Assembly (NCBI GenBank): GCA_963734725.1
Contig: CAVTIX010000018.1
Span: forward strand, 147,356 to 211,355
Origin: DASXKD01 sp963734725
GTDB taxonomy: Bacteria > Actinomycetota > Actinomycetes > Streptosporangiales > Streptosporangiaceae
Length of the DNA stretch: 64,000 bases
Direction: 5' to 3'
Below, piece after piece: positions 25,684 through 35,594 of this stretch. The translations under genes and the position numbers were made by a program. The stretch's first letter is position 1, and each line of letters starts with the position of its first letter. Below the pieces are notes generated by a model. It was given only the letters and a program-made list of their open reading frames with translations, was not told where the DNA came from and did no database searches.

Positions 25684-26109
25684 CTAGCCGCCGCTGCACC
25701 GGGGGCACAGGCCAGACAGCTCCACGGTGTGATCCATGGCGGTGAAGCCGGCCTCGGCCGCCACCTTCTCGGCCCACTGCTCTACCGCGCGCCCTTCCAC
25801 CTCGACGCTGGTCCCGCACTGGCGGCAGACCAGGTGGTGATGGTGGGCCTCGCTGCGGCACCGCCGGTACAGGGTCTCCCCGCTCGCGTCCCGGATCGTG
25901 TCCAGCTGGCCGTCCTCGCTGAGCACCTGCAGGTGCCGGTAGACGGTGGTCAGGCCGACGCGCTCACCGCGGCGCCGCAGTTCCGCGTGGATCTGCTGGG
26001 CGCTGTTGAAGCCGGGCAGGCTGCCGAGCACGGACGCGAGCGCCTCGGCCTGCCGGGTTCCGCGCACCCTGGTCCCCCGGCCCCACATGGGCGTGGCGGA
26101 AGTGGTCAC
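25684..26109 (-). CDS. zur: Zinc uptake regulator, Fur family
   Basis: A 141-residue Fur-type repressor. N-terminal winged helix: TRQAEALASVLGSLPGFNSAQQIHAELRRRGERVGLTTVYRHLQVLSEDGQLD. Metal sites: HHHHLVCRQCG (regulatory His and first structural Cys pair) and LCPRCSGG (second Cys pair, structural zinc). The GTG at 26109 follows AAGGTG at seven bases. It lies at the end of the znuA–znuC–znuB operon on the same strand, supporting the Zur assignment over Fe or Mn sensing. An IS605-type element now separates it from znuB; its hairpin end lies only ~20 bases upstream of the start codon, so zur has probably lost a direct link to the znu promoter and may be read from the tnpB transcript. Confidence 0.88.
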   Translation of the reverse strand: MTTSATPMWGRGTRVRGTRQAEALASVLGSLPGFNSAQQIHAELRRRGERVGLTTVYRHLQVLSEDGQLDTIRDASGETLYRRCRSEAHHHHLVCRQCGTSVEVEGRAVEQWAEKVAAEAGFTAMDHTVELSGLCPRCSGG

Positions 26110-26300
26110 ATCCGCACCTTGACTTCCACTCCGCCGTGAAGGGCGGAGATTCCCGCCTGTCACGCCGTTTCCCGGTGTGACTTCGGGTGGGTTCCTGCTT
26201 CACCGCGCTGCGCCAAGGGCAGTACCCCTGGTCTGACCTGCGCTCCACAAGCTGTCACCGCCAGCCCGGCGGCCATGGCGACGTTCACCGCCGCGTTGAT
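26080..26300 (-). ncRNA. Predicted TnpB omega/reRNA region (approximate ends)
   Basis: By analogy with known TnpB systems, the guide RNA scaffold spans the last part of tnpB and the right-end hairpin (26129–26148), and the guide is copied from the flanking DNA just outside the element. If the element ends after GAAGTCAA on the reverse strand (around 26119), the guide of roughly 16–20 bases would be the ribosome binding site and start codon of zur. The ends are estimates; no transcript data are available. Confidence 0.4.
26129..26148. repeat. Right-end hairpin of the IS605-type element
   Basis: CTCCGCC (26129–26135) pairs with GGCGGAG (26142–26148) around a six-base loop. It stands just after the tnpB stop codon and before the sequence GAAGTCAA on the reverse strand. 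This is the usual subterminal hairpin of IS200/IS605 right ends, part of the transposon end and of the omega/reRNA scaffold. Confidence 0.75.
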
Positions 26301-27368
26301 GTCTCGGTCCAGCCACGCCCCGCATCGCGGGCACAGCCAAGCACGAACGTGCAGCGGCTTGGGCCCGTTCTTGACTCCGCAGGCTGAGCACAGCTGCGAG
26401 GCCGGGGTGAACCGGCCGATGCGGTGGAATTGTCGGCCGTACAGCCGGGCCTTGTACTCCAGCATCCTCACGAAGCGAGCCCATCCAGCGTCGTAGACGG
26501 ACTTGGCCAGGCGGGTGCGCCCGAGCGCGGCCACCGCCAGGTCCTCGACAGCGACCGCTTGGTTCTCGCGGATCAGCCTGGTGGACACCTGATGGTGGAA
26601 GTCGCGCCGGGCGTCGGCCGCCCGGGCGTGCGCACGGGCGGCCTTGAGCCTGGCCTTCTCCCTGTTCTTGCTGCCTTGCTGCTTTCGCGACAGGTCCCGC
26701 TGCCTGCGCTTGAGCTTTCTTTCCGCGCGGCGCAGGAAGCGCGGGGCGTCAATCTTCTGGCCGTCGGACAAGACGGCAAAGTGCCCTAGCCCGAGGTCGA
26801 TGCCCACCAACGACCCGGCTTCCGGCACAGCGACCGGGTTAACCTCGACGACGAACGAAGCGAAGTACCGGCCCGCGGAGTCCTTGATCACCGTGACGCT
26901 CGACGGCCTGCTGGGCAGCGGGCGTGACCATCGCACCGGAACGTCGCCAATCTTGGGCAGGCGCAGTTTTCCGTTCGGCAGTACCTGGAATCTTGCGTTG
27001 GCGGTGAACCGGATGGCCTGCCGGTGGTCCTTGCGCGACCGGAACCGCGGCTTGCTGGCCTTCGGGGCGGTGGGTCGGCCGGTGATCGAGGCGAAGAAGT
27101 TGCGGTAGGCGGCGTTTAGGTCCGCCAGCGCCTGCTGGAGCACGACTGAGGAGACCTCGTTCAACCAGGCCCGCTCAGGCGTCTTCTTGACCGCGGTCAG
27201 CCGGGACGACATCTGGCTGTCGGTCAGGCAGGGCTTCCCGGCCTGGTACGCGGCGTCCCGGGTGCGCAGCCCATCGTTGTAGACAACCCGGGCGCACCCG
27301 AACGCCCTCGCCAACGCGGCCCGGTGCCGCGGCCAAGGGTCAAGGCGGTAGCTGTACCGGAGTTGCAT
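26160..27368 (-). CDS. tnpB: TnpB, RNA-guided endonuclease of IS200/IS605 element
   Basis: A complete 402-residue TnpB, the ancestor type of Cas12 nucleases. It begins with the helix-turn-helix-like MQLRYSYRLDPWPRHRAALARAFGCARVVYNDGL. The RuvC active site is intact: Asp191 in VGIDLGLGHFAV, Glu275 in VAVEDLAV, and Asp354/Asp356 in DRDINAAVN. The zinc finger is CSACG (327, 330) and CPRCG (346, 349). The start ATG at 27368 is 22 bases from the divergent tnpA start. The protein should use an omega/reRNA made from its own 3' end plus the right transposon end. It lies within the znuB–zur junction. Confidence 0.92.
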   Translation of the reverse strand: MQLRYSYRLDPWPRHRAALARAFGCARVVYNDGLRTRDAAYQAGKPCLTDSQMSSRLTAVKKTPERAWLNEVSSVVLQQALADLNAAYRNFFASITGRPTAPKASKPRFRSRKDHRQAIRFTANARFQVLPNGKLRLPKIGDVPVRWSRPLPSRPSSVTVIKDSAGRYFASFVVEVNPVAVPEAGSLVGIDLGLGHFAVLSDGQKIDAPRFLRRAERKLKRRQRDLSRKQQGSKNREKARLKAARAHARAADARRDFHHQVSTRLIRENQAVAVEDLAVAALGRTRLAKSVYDAGWARFVRMLEYKARLYGRQFHRIGRFTPASQLCSACGVKNGPKPLHVRAWLCPRCGAWLDRDINAAVNVAMAAGLAVTACGAQVRPGVLPLAQRGEAGTHPKSHRETA

Positions 27369-27389
27369 GCTGAAAGCATATTCGAATTC

Positions 27390-27803
27390 ATGGCTAAATA
27401 CAGCTACATCCACGCGGGCGGACATAGCGTCTTTATATCGCATGCCTACTTGGTCTTCGTCACCAAATATTGGTATCCCATGTTCATCGCCGCCCATCGG
27501 GAACGCATAAAGCAGATCATGTGGGGCGTGTCCGCGGACACCGGGTGTGAACTTGCCGAGTTTCACAGTGAGGTTGGCCACGTCCACATGCTGGTGAACT
27601 TCCCGCCTGCCGCGGCTGTCTCTGGACTGGTCAACATCCTCAAGGGCGTATTCTCCCGTCGGCTCCGGCAGGAGTTCCCGGACCCGCGTAGCCACTACTA
27701 GCGGGCCAAGCGGCAGTAGTCGGGGCCGTCCTCCGGATCGGTTGCGGGTGCCCCGATCATTGTCCTGCGCCAGTGCATCGAGCAGCACAGCCGATCCGCC
27801 TGA
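27390..27803 (+). pseudogene. tnpA: TnpA, IS200/IS605 Y1 transposase, inactivated
   Basis: The frame encodes a HUH Y1 transposase: SYIHAGGHSVFISHAYLVFVTKYWY, the HUH motif in EVGHVHMLVNFPP, and LKGVFSRRLRQEFPDPRSHY. It then meets TAG at 27699 and again at 27717, both where relatives normally have Trp (TGG), and continues in the same frame to VAGAPIIVLRQCIEQHSRSA, stopping at 27803. The catalytic Tyr of the usual QYIEQQ motif is Cys (TGC 27774–27776). Two nonsense changes and loss of the nucleophile make it inactive. The stop at 27803 is only five bases before the znuB stop codon. Confidence 0.85.
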
Positions 27804-27808
27804 CCGGC

Positions 27809-28801
27809 TCACGCCCGGCCGCCTTCACTACCGGCCTGGAGGCCGACGCGGTGACGGCCATTCTCGGTCTCCGCCGGGCGGCCGTCAGCCGCTGTGTCGC
27901 GCGTGGGCCCCAGCGAAGCGGCCAGCCGCCGGACTGACGCGGCCCCGCGGCCTGCCGCCCGAACGCCGAGGTACAGGCCGAAGGCCAGGGTGGTCACGTA
28001 GAAGCTGACCGGGTACGGGGTGTAGAACGCCAGCGCCAGCGAAACCCAGGTGATGAGGATGGCGAGCGCGGCGGACAGGGCGAGCGCGGCGGCGGGCCGC
28101 CGGAACACCCGTCCGGCGATGGCGCCCGGCGCCACCAGCAGCGCGAAGATGAGCAGCACCCCGGACACCTGCACCGCCTCGCTCACCGCGAGCGCCAGCA
28201 GCATCATGAAGCCCAGTCCCACCGCGCCCACCCGGATGCCCCGCGCCTCGGCCACCTCCTCGTCGAGGGAGGCGAACAGCAGCGGCCGGTAGATCGCCGC
28301 CAGCAGGCCCAGGACCACCGCGCTGGTCAGCAGCGTGATCCGCACCGCGCCCGCGGTGATGCCGAAGATCTGCCCGAACAGCACGGCGTAGGCGTCGGTG
28401 GCGTTGCCCCTGTAGAGGCTGATGAACAGGTAGCCCAGCCCCAGCGAGGCGGCCATCACCAAGCCGATCACCACATCGCGCCCGCGCAGCCGCCGGCCGA
28501 GCAGGCCCATGCTGACGCTGGCGGCCAGGCTAAGCGCGCCCACCCCCAGCACCGGGTTGATCCCGATCAGCACCGCACCGGCCGCCCCGGCGAACCCGAT
28601 ATGGGAGATCGCGTGCGCGGCGAAACTCGACGCGCGCAGCACGACGAAGTACCCGATCAGCCCGGCTACCAGGGCGGACGCGGTTCCCGCGGCGAACGCG
28701 TTGCGCATGAAGGCGAAGCTCAGCATGTTCTGGACGTCGGCCACCAGGTTCCAGCTCGGGCCGGACAGGAACCCGTACCCGCTGGCGAGCACGCCGGTCA
28801 T
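27809..28801 (-). CDS. znuB: Zinc ABC transporter permease
   Basis: A 330-residue ABC-3 family permease for zinc (or manganese) uptake. About eight membrane helices are visible. Characteristic segments are MLSFAFMRNAFAAGTASALVAGLIGYFVVLRASSFAAHAISHIGFAGAAGAVLIG and SVSMGLLGRRLRGRDVVIGLVMAASLGLGYLFISLY, with the transport-channel helix VSGVLLIFALLVAPGAIAGR. The ATG overlaps the znuC stop (ATGA). The last ~45 residues (ASLGPTRDTAADGRPAETENGRHRVG...) are hydrophilic, and the stop codon touches the left end of the IS605-type element, so the C-terminus may have been changed by the insertion. Confidence 0.9.
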   Translation of the reverse strand: MTGVLASGYGFLSGPSWNLVADVQNMLSFAFMRNAFAAGTASALVAGLIGYFVVLRASSFAAHAISHIGFAGAAGAVLIGINPVLGVGALSLAASVSMGLLGRRLRGRDVVIGLVMAASLGLGYLFISLYRGNATDAYAVLFGQIFGITAGAVRITLLTSAVVLGLLAAIYRPLLFASLDEEVAEARGIRVGAVGLGFMMLLALAVSEAVQVSGVLLIFALLVAPGAIAGRVFRRPAAALALSAALAILITWVSLALAFYTPYPVSFYVTTLAFGLYLGVRAAGRGAASVRRLAASLGPTRDTAADGRPAETENGRHRVGLQAGSEGGRA

Positions 28802-29691
28802 GGCCGCGGTCCGCGCGGTGAGTGCGGATGGGCGGTCTCGGCTTCCAGGCCGACCACGAAAATCCGGCCACGCGAGTCGGTGAGCACCTCGACGTCGGCC
28901 TGGTACAGCCGGGACAGGCTGGCGCTGGTGATCACTTCCTCGGGCGGGCCGACGCTGACCCCGCCACCGGCGACGTACATGACCCGGTGTGTGACCCCGA
29001 GCACCGGGTTGATGTCGTGGGTGACCAGCACGACCGTGAAGCCGTACTCGGCCTGCAGGTCCGCGATCAGCTGGCTGACCTCCTGCTGGCTGCGCAAGTC
29101 CAGGCTGGCCAGCGGCTCGTCCAGGAGCAGCAGCCGGGGCCGGGACACCAGCGCCTGGGCGAGCTGCAGCCGCTGCTGCTCACCGCCGGAGAGCCGGCCG
29201 ACGGCGCGGCCGACCAGGTGGGCCGCGCCCACCGACGCCAGCGCCCTCGTCACCTCCTGCGCCTTCTCCCGCTTCTTACGCGGAGAAACGCTCACGCCCC
29301 AGCGATGTCCGTCCACGCCGAGACCTACCATGTCAGCAGCCCTGACGCTCAGATCGAGGTCGAGCGTGCGGCGCTGCGGCACGTACCCGATCGCGGGGTT
29401 GCCGCGCCGGGGCGGGTCGCCGAACACGCGCAGCGTCCCCTCGGCTGGCCGGAGCAGGCCCAGCACCATGCGCAGCAGCGTTGACTTGCCCGCACCGTTG
29501 GGCCCGAGCACAGTGAGGAACTCACCGGCGCCGACGCTGAAGTCGGCCCCGGACCATACCGTCCGCTCCCGGTGCTGCGATGCCAGCCCGGCGGCCTCGA
29601 TCACCGGAGCGGGGGAGCCGGCCTCCGGCGGGCCCAGCCCGCCGGCTGGAACCGGTGCCGGGCGCGCTGCCGGTCCTGCTGTGCCGCTCAT
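28798..29691 (-). CDS. znuC: Zinc ABC transporter ATP-binding protein
   Basis: The 297-residue ATPase of the ZnuABC importer. Walker A GPNGAGKSTLL, Q-loop in GYVPQRRTLDLDL, ABC signature RLSGGEQQRLQLAQAL, Walker B LLLLDEPLASLD and switch VTHDINPV are all intact. A Pro/Gly-rich N-terminus of ~28 residues precedes the ABC domain, and the C-terminal tail is short. The ATG at 29691 overlaps the znuA stop and its stop overlaps the znuB start, so the three genes form a tightly coupled operon. Confidence 0.93.
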   Translation of the reverse strand: MSGTAGPAARPAPVPAGGLGPPEAGSPAPVIEAAGLASQHRERTVWSGADFSVGAGEFLTVLGPNGAGKSTLLRMVLGLLRPAEGTLRVFGDPPRRGNPAIGYVPQRRTLDLDLSVRAADMVGLGVDGHRWGVSVSPRKKREKAQEVTRALASVGAAHLVGRAVGRLSGGEQQRLQLAQALVSRPRLLLLDEPLASLDLRSQQEVSQLIADLQAEYGFTVVLVTHDINPVLGVTHRVMYVAGGGVSVGPPEEVITSASLSRLYQADVEVLTDSRGRIFVVGLEAETAHPHSPRGPRP

Positions 29692-30677
29692 CGGGCGCCT
29701 CCGTTCAGCGCGCGGGACAGCGCGGCCAGTTCGGCACCGAACCACTGCTCGAAGCTCTGCTCGGGTGGCTGGATGGTCTCGGTGACGCCGACGACCGGGA
29801 TGTGATGCGCGGCGGCGATGCCGCGGACGGTGGTGGTCAGCGCGGTGGCGGTTTGCTTGTTGTACACCAGCACGGCAGCCTGCCGCGCGGACAGCTGATG
29901 CTCGAACAGCACAACGCTGGACACCGGCGGGTCGTTGCCCTCGGCCACGGCGTTCATGAAGGCGGGCGGGCTGACCAGCTTCAGGCCCAGGTAGCTGGCG
30001 AGGTAGGCGAAGATGCTCTCGGTGGCGGCCACCGGCTCGCCGGCGTCGTCGCGGCGGATCTGGGCGAGTTGCTCCCGGATGCCGCCGAACGCGGCGGTCA
30101 CGGCAGCCCGGCGGGCGGTGAAGTAGCCGGCGTCCTTTTGGTCCAGCGCCTTCAGGTCGGACTCGATGTGATCGCAGGCTGCGGTCACGTACGCCGGGTT
30201 GTACCACAGGTGCGGGTTGTCCCCCGGGCGCTTGCCCAGCGCGGCGCCAATGTCATAGACACGTCGGCCAGCCGCGGGGTTGGCGGCGAGCAGCTTGGTC
30301 ATCCAGCCGTCGTACCCGGCCCCGTTCTGCACTACGTAACGCGCGCTGGCGACCGCGCGGGCGGCCTGGGCCGAGGACTCGTAGTCGTGTGGGTCGGCGT
30401 TCGGGTCGCTAACGAGGCTGAGCACCCGCACGTGGGCGCCGCCGAGTTGGCTCACCAGGCTGCCCCAGAAGTTCTCCGCGGCTACCACGTCGATGATCCG
30501 TGCCCCGCCCGGTCGGGCCACCGGGTTCGCGGTGACAGTGGTTGTGCAACCGGTGGCCATCTGCACCGCGACGGCCAGACCGGCGACGGCTACCGCCCAG
30601 GCGCCACGTCGTCCCCGTGCGGGGGCGCCGCGCTGTGTCCGTGCCAGGGCAACCCGCTGCGTCCGCACTGTGCCCAT
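29688..30677 (-). CDS. znuA: Zinc-binding lipoprotein of ABC importer
   Basis: The extracytoplasmic zinc/manganese-binding protein (about 329 residues). A basic N-terminus is followed by a hydrophobic core and lipobox ending ATGC (Cys44). Cluster A-I landmarks are IIDVVAAENFWGSLVSQLGG, DPNADPHDYESSAQ (metal His), DNPHLWYNP (metal His), ESIFAYLASYLGL and VVLFEHQLSA. The ATG at 30677 with GAAGGA upstream is preferred; an upstream in-frame ATG at 30746 would place the Zur box within the coding region. First gene of znuACB, controlled from the AT-rich box just upstream. Confidence 0.9.
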   Translation of the reverse strand: MGTVRTQRVALARTQRGAPARGRRGAWAVAVAGLAVAVQMATGCTTTVTANPVARPGGARIIDVVAAENFWGSLVSQLGGAHVRVLSLVSDPNADPHDYESSAQAARAVASARYVVQNGAGYDGWMTKLLAANPAAGRRVYDIGAALGKRPGDNPHLWYNPAYVTAACDHIESDLKALDQKDAGYFTARRAAVTAAFGGIREQLAQIRRDDAGEPVAATESIFAYLASYLGLKLVSPPAFMNAVAEGNDPPVSSVVLFEHQLSARQAAVLVYNKQTATALTTTVRGIAAAHHIPVVGVTETIQPPEQSFEQWFGAELAALSRALNGGAR

Positions 30678-30718
30678 GTCGATTCCTTCGCCTGCGAGGC
30701 GTCGTTTCCTCTCGCTAC

Positions 30719-30745
30719 TGAAAATGATACTGGAAACCATATTCA
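30719..30745. promoter_or_regulatory. Candidate Zur box upstream of znuA
   Basis: An AT-rich imperfect palindrome in a GC-rich context: TGAAAATGAT (30719–30728) and ATCATTTTCA-like ACCATATTCA (30736–30745) with a seven-base spacer. The TGAAAAT half is the same as in known actinobacterial Zur operators. It stands 42 bases before the chosen znuA start. Confidence 0.7.
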
Positions 30746-30940
30746 TTTAGCGTGGCGAGGGCAACCTGCCAGTCCCTCGCTTCGCTTCAGCCCCGCAGGT
30801 CACATCCGGCCCTCGAAAGGACCCGGTGCGGCTCCGGTCTGTGGTGTGCGGTCTGGGGTCTGACTGGGTCCGGCGGTCAGGGCGGGGTGCGGCGCGGGGG
30901 GTGCGGGGTACGGGATGGCAGGGCGGGCCAAGATGGGGGT

Positions 30941-33025
<2,085 letters not shown>

Positions 33026-33087
33026 TAGGAAAACCCGAGTGACTTAGACAGGGTGTGCACGGCGAGCCGGACGGGAGGTTGACGGGC

Positions 33088-34437
33088 GTGGAATTGGGCA
33101 GGTGCCGCCCCGTTGGGGAGACCCCGGCACAGCACTACCTGCGCTCGATGCGCCGCGCGCGGCGACTGCCCGTCCCCGCGCTGGGGGCCGTCACCGCCGT
33201 GCTGATTGTCGCGGCCAGCTGGCCCGCCGCCGCCTCGGCCAGCATCCACACCACGAGCCCGGGTCCGGGCTTGAGCCCGTCGAGCCCGAGTTCGGCGAGC
33301 CCCAGCCCGGCGTCAACGGCACAGTCTTGGCTACTGGGGCGCGCCGCACCGGCGCTGGTGGGGCCCTCCGCTGCCGACGCCCCGGCCGTCACCGACGCGA
33401 AGGTGGCCCCGCTGCGGCACGTGCTGCCGGCCGACATCGTCGCGGTTTCGGCGAGCACGCTCCCGGCCCGGGCGGTGCGCGACGTGCGCAAGCTGCCCGG
33501 GGTGCGCGCGGTCGAGGCCGTGGACGCGGCACGGGTCAGGGTGAACGGCAAGTTCGCCGCCATACTCGGGGTCAACCCCTCCAGCTTCCGCAGCTTCGCG
33601 GCCAAGCCGACCGCGAAGGACAATGCATTCTGGCGCAGCGTCGAGAGCGGCAGCCTCGGCCTGTCCTTCGAGATGGGCAAGCAGGACAAGCTGCCCACCG
33701 GGACGGCCGTCACGGTGGCCGGCCGCCAGCTGACGACGATGCGGGTCGGCCGCTTTGGCACGGTCGGCATCGGTGGCGTGGATGCCGTCATCACCGACCG
33801 GGTCGCCCGGTCGCTCGGGTTCCCCGTGGGCAACGCGCTCGTGATCAGCGCGGCGCAAAGCGCCAAGTTCGCCGCGCTGACCCACAAGATCAAGAAGCTC
33901 ATGCCGCACGCCGCCCAGGTCGAGCAGCTTGTCGTCCAGGTCCCCGGGACCCCGGCGACCGGCAGCTCGCCGGCGACCGGCAGTGCGTCCGCGGGATCGG
34001 TGGTGCCGGTCACCGGCGGCCTGGTCTCTTCCCCGGTACTGCGGACCATGCTGCTTGCCGCAGAAAGCCGGCTCGGCATGCCGTATGTGTGGGGCGCGAA
34101 CGGGCCGATGTCTTTCGACTGCTCCGGGCTGGTGCAGTGGTCGTTCGCCCAGGCCGGCGTGGTCATGCCCCGGGTGGCCGCCGATCAGGCCAGGACCGGG
34201 CCCGCGGTGCCCGTCAGCCGGCTCGCCCCGGGTGACCTGCTCTTCTATCACACGGACCCGACCGCACCTGGATACATTTCGCACGTCGCCATCTACCTCG
34301 GCCACGGCAAGATGATCCAGGCGCCGGAGCCTGGGATGAACGTGGAGGTCGTGCCGGTGGACCTCGGCAGCGGCTTCGCGGGCGCTATCGACGTGTCGCC
34401 CGCGGTTGCGGCCCAGGTCGCTGCGACTTCAGTCTGA
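33088..34437 (+). CDS. Secreted NlpC/P60 peptidoglycan hydrolase
   Basis: A ~449-residue exported protein. The GTG at 33088 has GGGAGG nine bases upstream. A signal peptide is at about residues 20–50 (MRRARRLPVPALGAVTAVLIVAASWPAAASA), followed by a Ser/Pro-rich linker, a middle region (about 95–300) without clear family, and the NlpC/P60 domain from about 330. The catalytic Cys is in MSFDCSGLVQWSFAQAG, the His in ISHVAIYLGHGKMIQA, matching D,L-endopeptidases that cut stem peptides. The middle region (residues with LPARAVRDVRKLPGVRAVEAVD) may be an inhibitory or binding domain. No c-di-AMP riboswitch is visible in the short spacer upstream. Confidence 0.88.
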   Translation: MELGRCRPVGETPAQHYLRSMRRARRLPVPALGAVTAVLIVAASWPAAASASIHTTSPGPGLSPSSPSSASPSPASTAQSWLLGRAAPALVGPSAADAPAVTDAKVAPLRHVLPADIVAVSASTLPARAVRDVRKLPGVRAVEAVDAARVRVNGKFAAILGVNPSSFRSFAAKPTAKDNAFWRSVESGSLGLSFEMGKQDKLPTGTAVTVAGRQLTTMRVGRFGTVGIGGVDAVITDRVARSLGFPVGNALVISAAQSAKFAALTHKIKKLMPHAAQVEQLVVQVPGTPATGSSPATGSASAGSVVPVTGGLVSSPVLRTMLLAAESRLGMPYVWGANGPMSFDCSGLVQWSFAQAGVVMPRVAADQARTGPAVPVSRLAPGDLLFYHTDPTAPGYISHVAIYLGHGKMIQAPEPGMNVEVVPVDLGSGFAGAIDVSPAVAAQVAATSV

Positions 34438-34482
34438 CCGGCTCTCTAGCGACCTCTGCCCCGACATCCTGGGGCCAGGATC

Positions 34483-34516
34483 GCTCTGAACAGCGGAACA
34501 AAGCGCTGTTCAGAGC
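34483..34516. terminator. 13-bp perfect hairpin terminator
   Basis: GCTCTGAACAGCG (34483–34495) and CGCTGTTCAGAGC (34504–34516) pair perfectly around an eight-base loop, 46 bases after the NlpC/P60 stop. It is the probable terminator of that gene. Confidence 0.7.
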
Positions 34517-34646
34517 AACACCCATGAAATGAGCGTCAAGAGGGCTGTCTGGTGGTTGTTGCTGTGGCTGGGCTTCAGCGATCCCGGCTGCACGCAGCAG
34601 GCGAACCCACCTCTCGCGCAGCCGTCATTGCTAAAGATCGAAGATC

Positions 34647-34664
34647 ATGTAATCGTGATTACAT
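34647..34664. promoter_or_regulatory. Perfect 18-bp palindrome over a start codon
   Basis: ATGTAATC and GATTACAT flank a GT centre, giving an 18-base site with perfect eight-base arms. The last two bases are the first two of the ATG at 34663. The site lies where a ribosome binding site would be expected, and no Shine–Dalgarno sequence is seen. A protein bound here would block both promoter and start, fitting autoregulation. Confidence 0.75.
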
Positions 34665-35235
34665 GAGTACGGAGCGGAAGGGCGCGGAGGATGCGGCGGC
34701 AGACACTGCGGCGGAGATACGCGGGTGGTGCCTCGGGAGGCTGCCTGACGGGTGGTTCACCGGGCCGCCGCAGGTGACTGTGGACCGGGAGGAGATCACG
34801 GTCGTCGGGCAGTTGCCTCCGCCGACCGGGGAGCCGGCGGGCGCCGCGGAGGGCGCCGGGACGGCGGGGGAGGCTGAGGCCGACGCTCTGGCGGCGGGGC
34901 ATAGCCGGAGGTTCCGCGAACAGACGCGGGAGGAGCGGATCGGGATCGCGCGCGAGGCGGAGCGGAGATTCGGCCGCAAGGTGTCCTGGGGCGTGGTGAG
35001 CGAGGGCCGGAAAGTGATGTTCACCACACTTTCCGTGCCGGTCATGACCCGGCTGCGCCAAGCCGAGCGCCGGGTGCTCGACACGTTGGTGTACGCCGGG
35101 GTGGCCCGCAGCCGCAGCGACGCGCTCGCCTGGTGCGTGCGCCTGGTCGGGGAACACGAGGACTCCTGGCTCAGCGCGCTGCGTGACGCGCTGCGCCAGG
35201 TGGAGCAGGTTCGCGCCGAGGGGCCCCGGTCGTGA
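34663..35235 (+). CDS. Small helical protein, possible autoregulator, unknown family
   Basis: A 190-residue soluble protein that I do not recognise with certainty. N-terminal part: AEIRGWCLGRLPDGWFTGPPQVTVDREEITVVGQL, predicted mixed alpha/beta, then a Gly/Ala linker. The C-terminal half (about 100–190) is helical: RFREQTREERIGIAREAERRFGRKVSWGVVSEGRKVMFTT..., then VMTRLRQAERRVLDTLVYAGVARSRSDALAWCVRLVGEHE. The last stretch resembles a ribbon-helix-helix-like or transcriptional adaptor pattern. Because a perfect palindrome covers its start codon and no Shine–Dalgarno is present, leaderless, self-controlled expression is plausible. Regulator function is inference. Confidence 0.6.
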   Translation: MSTERKGAEDAAADTAAEIRGWCLGRLPDGWFTGPPQVTVDREEITVVGQLPPPTGEPAGAAEGAGTAGEAEADALAAGHSRRFREQTREERIGIAREAERRFGRKVSWGVVSEGRKVMFTTLSVPVMTRLRQAERRVLDTLVYAGVARSRSDALAWCVRLVGEHEDSWLSALRDALRQVEQVRAEGPRS

Positions 35236-35594
35236 CCAGCGGTGAATTACCGCGAGCGGTTTAAACCAAAGGTCTAAACCAAGCCGCACGGAATGCGCCG
35301 CGGACGTCCTCTCCCGGTGTCGTTTGCGCTCATTTCCGATGCGCCTAGCGGCAACCTTTCGGGCCCGCCGCTACCGGCGCGGGCTGGGGTCGGCCGGGCG
35401 CGGCGCGCATCGCTTCCTCCCGGCCGCGGGCCCGTCCCGGCGGCTGCCCCGGCGTAACGGGCGCCCGGCCTGCATTCGTTGGGGTCTCGCCGGGTACACT
35501 CCCCAAATCTCGCAGCTTAGGGCGCAGACCAGCGTGCCCACGGCTAGCAGGACCCGGGCGCGGCATGGGCCGGCGCCCAGGAGGAGGAGCAACT
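35236..35594. other. Long leader/promoter region before pckA
   Basis: About 360 bases without a convincing gene. It starts with a small AT-richer part holding GGTTTAAACC and GGTCTAAACC as related boxes (35260–35280), then a GC-rich part up to GGAGGAG before the GTG at 35595. It probably contains the pckA promoter and a long untranslated leader. Confidence 0.45.

Noticed and set aside
33026..33087. c-di-AMP (ydaO) riboswitch before the NlpC/P60 gene
   Set aside because: The spacer is only ~60 bases, too short for that riboswitch.
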